DNA of 23,658 nucleotides, from the NCBI GenBank assembly GCA_017516785.1, contig JAFXAV010000004.1, positions 1 to 23,658 of the forward strand. The letters run 5' to 3'. This stretch comes from Oscillospiraceae bacterium (GTDB taxonomy: Bacteria > Bacillota_A > Clostridia > Oscillospirales > Oscillospiraceae). Of this stretch, positions 19,650-23,658 are shown piece by piece; positions within the stretch are counted from its first letter, which is position 1; each line of letters opens with the position of its first letter. The position numbers were made by a program, and so were the translations under genes. The notes under the pieces are model-generated. The model searched no databases. It was given only the letters and a program-made list of their open reading frames with translations, and had not been told where the DNA came from.

Positions 19650-21899
19650 ATGATTGAATCTAAAAACGGATTATTCCATTTAAAAAACGAGAATTTGAGC
19701 TATCTGTTCCGGGTGACCCGCTACGGCCTGCTGGAACAGCTTCATTTCGGCGCACCGGTGGACAGCGGTGACGCGGAAGCATTTGCCTGTGTGCCAGGTC
19801 TCGGCTGGGGCGGAAGCCTGCTTCTGAATGACAACGATACCGGCAGCTGCCCGGATTCCATTCCCCTCTGCTGGAGCGGCAGCGGCCGGGGCGACTTCCG
19901 GGAAACGCCCATGGAAGTGAACGGCGCTGTGACGAATTTCAGTTATGTAAACCACCGGATCCTGGAAAGCCAGCCGCAGATGGAAAGCGGCCTTCCCCAG
20001 AGCCATGGCGCAGGGGAGTGCCTGGAAATTACCATGGCACAGCCCGGGGCCAAGCTGTACCTCTATTTTACCCTCTATGACACCGCCATCACCCGCCGGG
20101 TGGTACTGGAAAACCTGGGCACCGAGCCTGTGGTGCTGGGAAAGCTCATGAGCACCATGATGGACCTGCCCGGTGAATACCAGATGACCACCTTCGACGG
20201 CGGCTGGATTGCCGAGATGAGCAAACATACCGTTCCCGTGGCCCAGAGCAGAGTGGTGAACGAAAGCACCACCGGCGCATCCTCCAATCGCCACAACCCC
20301 GGCTTTATGCTCAGCGAGCCTGATGCTACCGAGGATCACGGCCGGGTCTATGGCTTCAACCTGGTCTATTCCGGCAATCACTATGCCTCCGCCCAGCAGT
20401 CTCTCCAGGGTTTGACCCGGGTGATGCAGGGCATTTCTCCCGACAATTTCGCCTACACCGTGGCCCCCGGCGGAAAGTTCGAGACCCCCGAGGCGGTCCT
20501 CTGTTACAGCGATGACGGCTTCGGCGGTATGAGTCTGAATATGCACCGGTTCGTGATGGAACACATCGTCCCCGAATACTGGCGCGACCGGGAGCGCCCC
20601 ATCCTCTACAACAGCTGGGAAGGCTGCATGTTCGACTTCAATCAGAGCAGGCTTCTAGACCTTGCCAAGCGGGCCGAGGAAATCGGCTGCGAATTGTTCG
20701 TGCTGGACGACGGCTGGTTCGGCGCCAGAGACAACGACCGGGCGGGCCTGGGCGATTACAATGTAAACACGAAAAAGCTTCCTCAGGGCCTTCAGGGTCT
20801 TGCACAGCGCATCAACAAGCTGGGCCTCCAGTTCGGCCTCTGGTTTGAGCCGGAGTCCGTCAATGAGGATTCTGACCTCTACCGGGCCCATCCCGACTGG
20901 GCGTTGATTGATGGCTGCGCACCCATCCTGGGCCGCCATCAGCTGCTGCTGGACCTGACGAAGCCGGAAGTCCGGGATTACATCGTGGAGAACGTCTCTG
21001 CAACTCTGGACAGCGCCAACATCTCCTATGTCAAGTGGGACATGAACCGGCACAGTGTGGCTCTGGGTGTCAAAGCCCACGACTACATTCTGGGCCTTTA
21101 TGATGTGCTGGGCCGCATCTTCGGACCCCGCCCGGAAATCCTGCTGGAAAGCTGCTCCTCCGGCGGCAATCGGTTTGATTTGGGCATGCTCTGCTACGGT
21201 CCTCAGGTCTGGTGCTCCGACAACACCGACCCCATCTCCCGGCTGACCATTCAGGGCAACCTCAGCTACCTCTATCCCCAGTCCACCTTCGGCGCCCATG
21301 TTTCCGCCGCGCCCCATGCCCAGACCCTCCGCAATACCCCCCTCTCCACCCGGGGCAATGTGTCCTTCTTCGGCTGCCTTGGCTATGAGCTGGACCTAAA
21401 GCATCTGCTGAATATCGAAATTCAGGAGATCAAGCATCAGACGGAGCTTTACAAGGTCTACCGCCGCCTGTTCCAGTTTGGCGCTTTCCGTCGGCTGAAA
21501 AACGGTTGGCAGGTGACCCTGGATACCACCACCGCCGCCGGTGTGTTCCATGGCATGGTTCCCGCCGCCCCTGCCTATGAGCAGCTGCGGCTGAAGGGCA
21601 TGAATCCCGAAAAGCGCTATTTCCTCCGGACCCGGAGCCAGAAAATCCGTGTGGGCCAGTTCGCAGGACTCCTCAAGCACGTGGCACCCGTGGATGTGAA
21701 TCCCAACGGTGGTCTCATCCGCACCGCCGACAAGTTCTATGGACTGGATGACGGCATCGAAAGCTACCGTGTTACAGGCAGCGCTCTCAATTCCGGCATC
21801 ATGCTGCTGCCCCTGTTCCGGGGCACCGGCTATGACGCCAAACAGCGCACCCAGGGCGACTTCGGCTCCAATCTTTACATCATCGAGGAGGACCGGTAA
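19650..21899 (+). CDS. GH36 alpha-galactosidase
   Basis: 749 residues from the ATG at 19650, preceded by AAAAGGGGTG and lying after the promoter. GH36 enzymes remove terminal alpha-galactose from melibiose, raffinose and stachyose. The N-terminal beta-sandwich covers about 1-310; the TIM barrel begins near RPILYNSWEGCMFDF. Catalytic residues are the nucleophile Asp464 in YVKWDMNR and the acid/base Asp524 in WCSDNTDPISR. FVLDDGWFG and LLESCSSGGNRFD are further family motifs. There is no signal peptide, so it works inside the cell on imported sugar. The next gene starts at the base after its stop codon, so the two are translationally linked. Confidence 0.93.
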   Translation: MIESKNGLFHLKNENLSYLFRVTRYGLLEQLHFGAPVDSGDAEAFACVPGLGWGGSLLLNDNDTGSCPDSIPLCWSGSGRGDFRETPMEVNGAVTNFSYVNHRILESQPQMESGLPQSHGAGECLEITMAQPGAKLYLYFTLYDTAITRRVVLENLGTEPVVLGKLMSTMMDLPGEYQMTTFDGGWIAEMSKHTVPVAQSRVVNESTTGASSNRHNPGFMLSEPDATEDHGRVYGFNLVYSGNHYASAQQSLQGLTRVMQGISPDNFAYTVAPGGKFETPEAVLCYSDDGFGGMSLNMHRFVMEHIVPEYWRDRERPILYNSWEGCMFDFNQSRLLDLAKRAEEIGCELFVLDDGWFGARDNDRAGLGDYNVNTKKLPQGLQGLAQRINKLGLQFGLWFEPESVNEDSDLYRAHPDWALIDGCAPILGRHQLLLDLTKPEVRDYIVENVSATLDSANISYVKWDMNRHSVALGVKAHDYILGLYDVLGRIFGPRPEILLESCSSGGNRFDLGMLCYGPQVWCSDNTDPISRLTIQGNLSYLYPQSTFGAHVSAAPHAQTLRNTPLSTRGNVSFFGCLGYELDLKHLLNIEIQEIKHQTELYKVYRRLFQFGAFRRLKNGWQVTLDTTTAAGVFHGMVPAAPAYEQLRLKGMNPEKRYFLRTRSQKIRVGQFAGLLKHVAPVDVNPNGGLIRTADKFYGLDDGIESYRVTGSALNSGIMLLPLFRGTGYDAKQRTQGDFGSNLYIIEEDR

Positions 21900-23240
21900 A
21901 TGAAAAATCAGGATAACCGCAACCGGGTCTACTTCGGTCTCGGCACCATCGGCCGTGACATGTTCTACTCCTTCGAGTCCAACACCATCCTCTATTTCCT
22001 GTCTGATGTTCTGAGCCTTCCGCTGTGGGTTTTTGCGGCGGTCAGCATGGTGCTGTCTTTCATGCGGATTTTCGATGCCTTCAATGACCCCATCACCGGC
22101 CTGGTCATCGATAATATCCGCTCCCCCTGGGGCAAGTTCAAGCCCTCCATTCTGGTGGGCGGCATTTTAAGTGCGCTGTTCTTCCTGCTGCTCTTTGCCA
22201 ATATCGGCACCGGCTGGACCTTCATCATCGTCTTCGCTGTTGCCCATTTCCTGTGGGATATTTCCTACGGTATCAATGACATCGGCTACTGGACCCTGCT
22301 TCCCGCCATGACTTCCGACCAGAAGCAGCGGGAGCGCAACGGCACCTTCGCCCGGATCTGCGCCAACATCGGTGCTTATGCTGTCATGATTGCCTGGCAG
22401 CCTGTGACCACGGCTCTGGGCAATACCCCTGCCAGCTGGTTCGGCTGCGCTGTGGTTGTGGCCATCGTCTATGTGCTGGGCCTGCTGTTCCCCCTGCTGG
22501 GTGTCAAGGAAAAGCGGGTGGCTTCCGACAAGCAGGAAGCCACGACCCTGAAGCAGATGTGGCATGCCCTGGTGAAAAACGACCAGCTGATGTGGACCAC
22601 CCTTGCCATGAGCCTCTTCCAGGTAGCTTTTGCCACCACCGTCAATTTCGCCATCTACTATATGAAGTACGTTTTTGGCAACGAGAGCATGTACACCGTT
22701 CTGGTTGTGGTGGTTGGCGTTTCCCAGCTGAGCACCCTGGCAGTCTACCCCAAGGTGGCTTCGAAGATGAACCGCAAGCAGCTTTACTCCATGGCGACCG
22801 TCCTGGTTCTGGTGGGTTACGCGGTGTTCTTCTTCGCGGATAAGTCCCTGCCGCTGATCGTAGTGGGCGCGGTGCTGGTATTCGTGGGTCAGGCATTTAT
22901 CCAGACTCTGATGCTGATGTTCCTGGCAGACTCCGTAGAATACGGCCAGTGGAAGCTGGGCAAGCGGAATGAATCCGTCACCTTCTCCATCCAGCCCCTG
23001 GTTTACAAAATCGGCGGCGCCCTGGCCACCGGTGTGGTCAGTATGACTTTGATCATCTCCGGCATCAAGCTGGACGAAACTACCGCCGACTTCATCTCCT
23101 CCCAGGGTCAGCTGATTCTGAAAATGGCCATGTTTGCCATGCCCCTGCTGTTCATTGTCATCGGATACATCATCTATTTGAAGAAGTACAAGATCAGCGA
23201 AGAATTCTACAGCAAGATCCTGAAGGATCTGGGTGAATAA
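21900..23240 (+). CDS. GPH-family sugar:cation symporter (MelB-like)
   Basis: 446 residues, about twelve membrane helices. The GPH signature DAFNDPITG near residues 58-66 aligns with the cation-binding Asp-x3-Asp of helix II in MelB. A second typical stretch, SVEYGQWKLGKRNES, near residues 340-355, is the conserved late loop of this family. It starts directly at the stop codon of the alpha-galactosidase gene, which suggests melibiose or another alpha-galactoside as substrate, imported with Na+ or H+. The C-terminus KKYKISEEFYSKILKDLGE is the usual cytoplasmic tail. Confidence 0.9.
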   Translation: MKNQDNRNRVYFGLGTIGRDMFYSFESNTILYFLSDVLSLPLWVFAAVSMVLSFMRIFDAFNDPITGLVIDNIRSPWGKFKPSILVGGILSALFFLLLFANIGTGWTFIIVFAVAHFLWDISYGINDIGYWTLLPAMTSDQKQRERNGTFARICANIGAYAVMIAWQPVTTALGNTPASWFGCAVVVAIVYVLGLLFPLLGVKEKRVASDKQEATTLKQMWHALVKNDQLMWTTLAMSLFQVAFATTVNFAIYYMKYVFGNESMYTVLVVVVGVSQLSTLAVYPKVASKMNRKQLYSMATVLVLVGYAVFFFADKSLPLIVVGAVLVFVGQAFIQTLMLMFLADSVEYGQWKLGKRNESVTFSIQPLVYKIGGALATGVVSMTLIISGIKLDETTADFISSQGQLILKMAMFAMPLLFIVIGYIIYLKKYKISEEFYSKILKDLGE

Positions 23241-23243
23241 CAG

Positions 23244-23275
23244 AAAAGACGCTGCCAAAAGGCAGCGTCTTTTTT
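23244..23275 (+). terminator. Terminator of the GH36-GPH operon
   Basis: A perfect 13-bp stem AAAAGACGCTGCC / GGCAGCGTCTTTT with an AAAA loop ends in a T-run, directly after the stop codon. Confidence 0.93.
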
Positions 23276-23314
23276 GGTATCTGCGGTATATTATGAAAGT
23301 TGATCGTAAAACAC

Positions 23315-23376
23315 ACCGCAATAGTTGAATTATGCACAAAATAGGTGTTGACAAATTGCGGTTGCGGTGGTAATAT
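23315..23376 (+). promoter_or_regulatory. Consensus promoter with overlapping inverted repeat
   Basis: TTGACA at 23348-23353 and TAATAT at 23371-23376 are separated by 17 bp. ACCGCAAT at 23315-23322 is the reverse complement of ATTGCGGT at 23355-23362, which lies in the promoter spacer, and TGCGGT is repeated again at 23363-23368. This looks like a repressible promoter with paired operator sites. Start near 23383. Confidence 0.8.
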
Positions 23377-23382
23377 ATGCGA

Positions 23383-23658
23383 GGTCTGAGGCGAACCGAA
23401 AAGTTCAAAACGGACAAGCCAAGTAACCGGAACCTAAAGCGAAAGCCAAGGGGAAGCCGCCAAACCGAAAGGCATGCGGCCGCGAACGAGTAAGCCATCT
23501 GCGAGGCGAGACGTTCAGTGGGTGAAAGGAAGAACAGAGAGCTGAGTACCGAAACCGGAAGGAGCGCATGGAAACAGGCGCAACAGAAGGGGAAAGCCGT
23601 GAAGTGAAAACGGAACGGAAAGCACCGGAGGAACCGCCGCCAGGGGATGCCGGGAAGA
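23383..23658 (+). ncRNA. Candidate large structured RNA, T-poor, cut by the window edge
   Basis: From the predicted start to the end of the window only about 20 of 278 bases are T, and no long reading frame runs through. Short GC helices with A-rich purine loops are visible: GCCGC / GCGGC (23456-23460 with 23476-23480) enclosing CC-GAAA-GG; GTTC / GAAC (23513-23516 with 23532-23535); GCGC / GCGC (23564-23567 with 23578-23581); CCGT / ACGG (23597-23600 with 23610-23613). No terminator is seen before the edge, so the RNA exceeds 275 nt if real. I do not recognise the family. Small coding genes on this strand cannot be excluded: one frame is open from ATG 23568 to the edge after GGAAGGAG. Confidence 0.45.

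Noticed and set aside
23377..23493. 38-codon reading frame starting at an ATG overlapping the -10 box
   Set aside because: The ATG precedes the predicted transcription start and there is no ribosome binding site.
23568..23658. Open frame to the window edge after GGAAGGAG
   Set aside because: Not called as a gene: only 3 bases separate the putative ribosome binding site and ATG, and the charged composition is what any T-poor purine-rich DNA would give. It stays possible until more sequence is seen.

Overview
The window reads as chromosomal DNA of an anaerobic gut-type member of the Clostridia, most likely Oscillospiraceae/Ruminococcaceae-like. The grounds are strong AGGAGG ribosome binding sites, consensus sigma-A promoters with 17-bp spacers, a Bacillus-type OhrR, corrinoid/Wood-Ljungdahl type C1 genes, a rubredoxin, and host-glycan and alpha-galactoside sugar genes. 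The genus is inference; I could not run a taxonomic search.

Region 1 (1-4500) is the tail of an rRNA operon (3' part of a tRNA, then 5S rRNA), a GerMN lipoprotein gene, tRNA-Gln and tRNA-Lys, an OhrR-type peroxide sensor divergent from a YdcF/DUF218 gene, an unknown lipoprotein gene, and tRNA-Gly on the minus strand. The stable-RNA genes here carry odd downstream DNA. The 5S gene is followed by two more copies of its own 3' tail, each with its own terminator. tRNA-Lys and tRNA-Gly are each followed by a roughly 100-bp element with a shared core, edges that match the T-arm of the adjacent tRNA, and a hairpin whose arms differ between copies by compensatory changes while the CC-ACN-GG cap stays constant. 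I regard this as the most novel signal.

Region 2 (4500-11300) is a 61-codon membrane protein gene divergent from a tight operon: metF, acsD (corrinoid Fe-S protein small subunit), a natural fusion of acsC (corrinoid Fe-S protein large subunit) with acsE (methyl-THF:corrinoid methyltransferase), a YcxB-like membrane protein gene, and acsV (reductive activator of the corrinoid protein). Together these could reduce methylene-THF, move the methyl group to cobalamin on the corrinoid protein, and rescue inactive Co(II). No CO dehydrogenase/acetyl-CoA synthase gene (acsA, acsB) lies in the window, so the methyl acceptor is open: acetyl-CoA synthase elsewhere, or a folate-independent methionine synthase.

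Region 3 (11300-17240) is a sialic-acid type cluster. A DUF624/YesL membrane protein and an SGNH esterase are transcribed leftwards. A solute-binding lipoprotein, two MalFG-type permeases and a NanA-like N-acetylneuraminate lyase are transcribed rightwards. A perfect palindrome lies between the two divergent promoters. No transporter ATPase, nanE or nanK is present here.

Region 4 (17240-23280) has a thioredoxin (CGYC)-rubredoxin pair, then a GH13 alpha-glucosidase divergent from a GH36 alpha-galactosidase plus GPH-family symporter operon, fitting uptake and hydrolysis of raffinose/melibiose-type sugars.

Region 5 (23280-23658) has a consensus promoter with an inverted repeat over it, driving a strikingly T-poor (about 7% by hand count), GC-helix-rich, apparently non-coding stretch that runs off the end of the window: a candidate large structured RNA.
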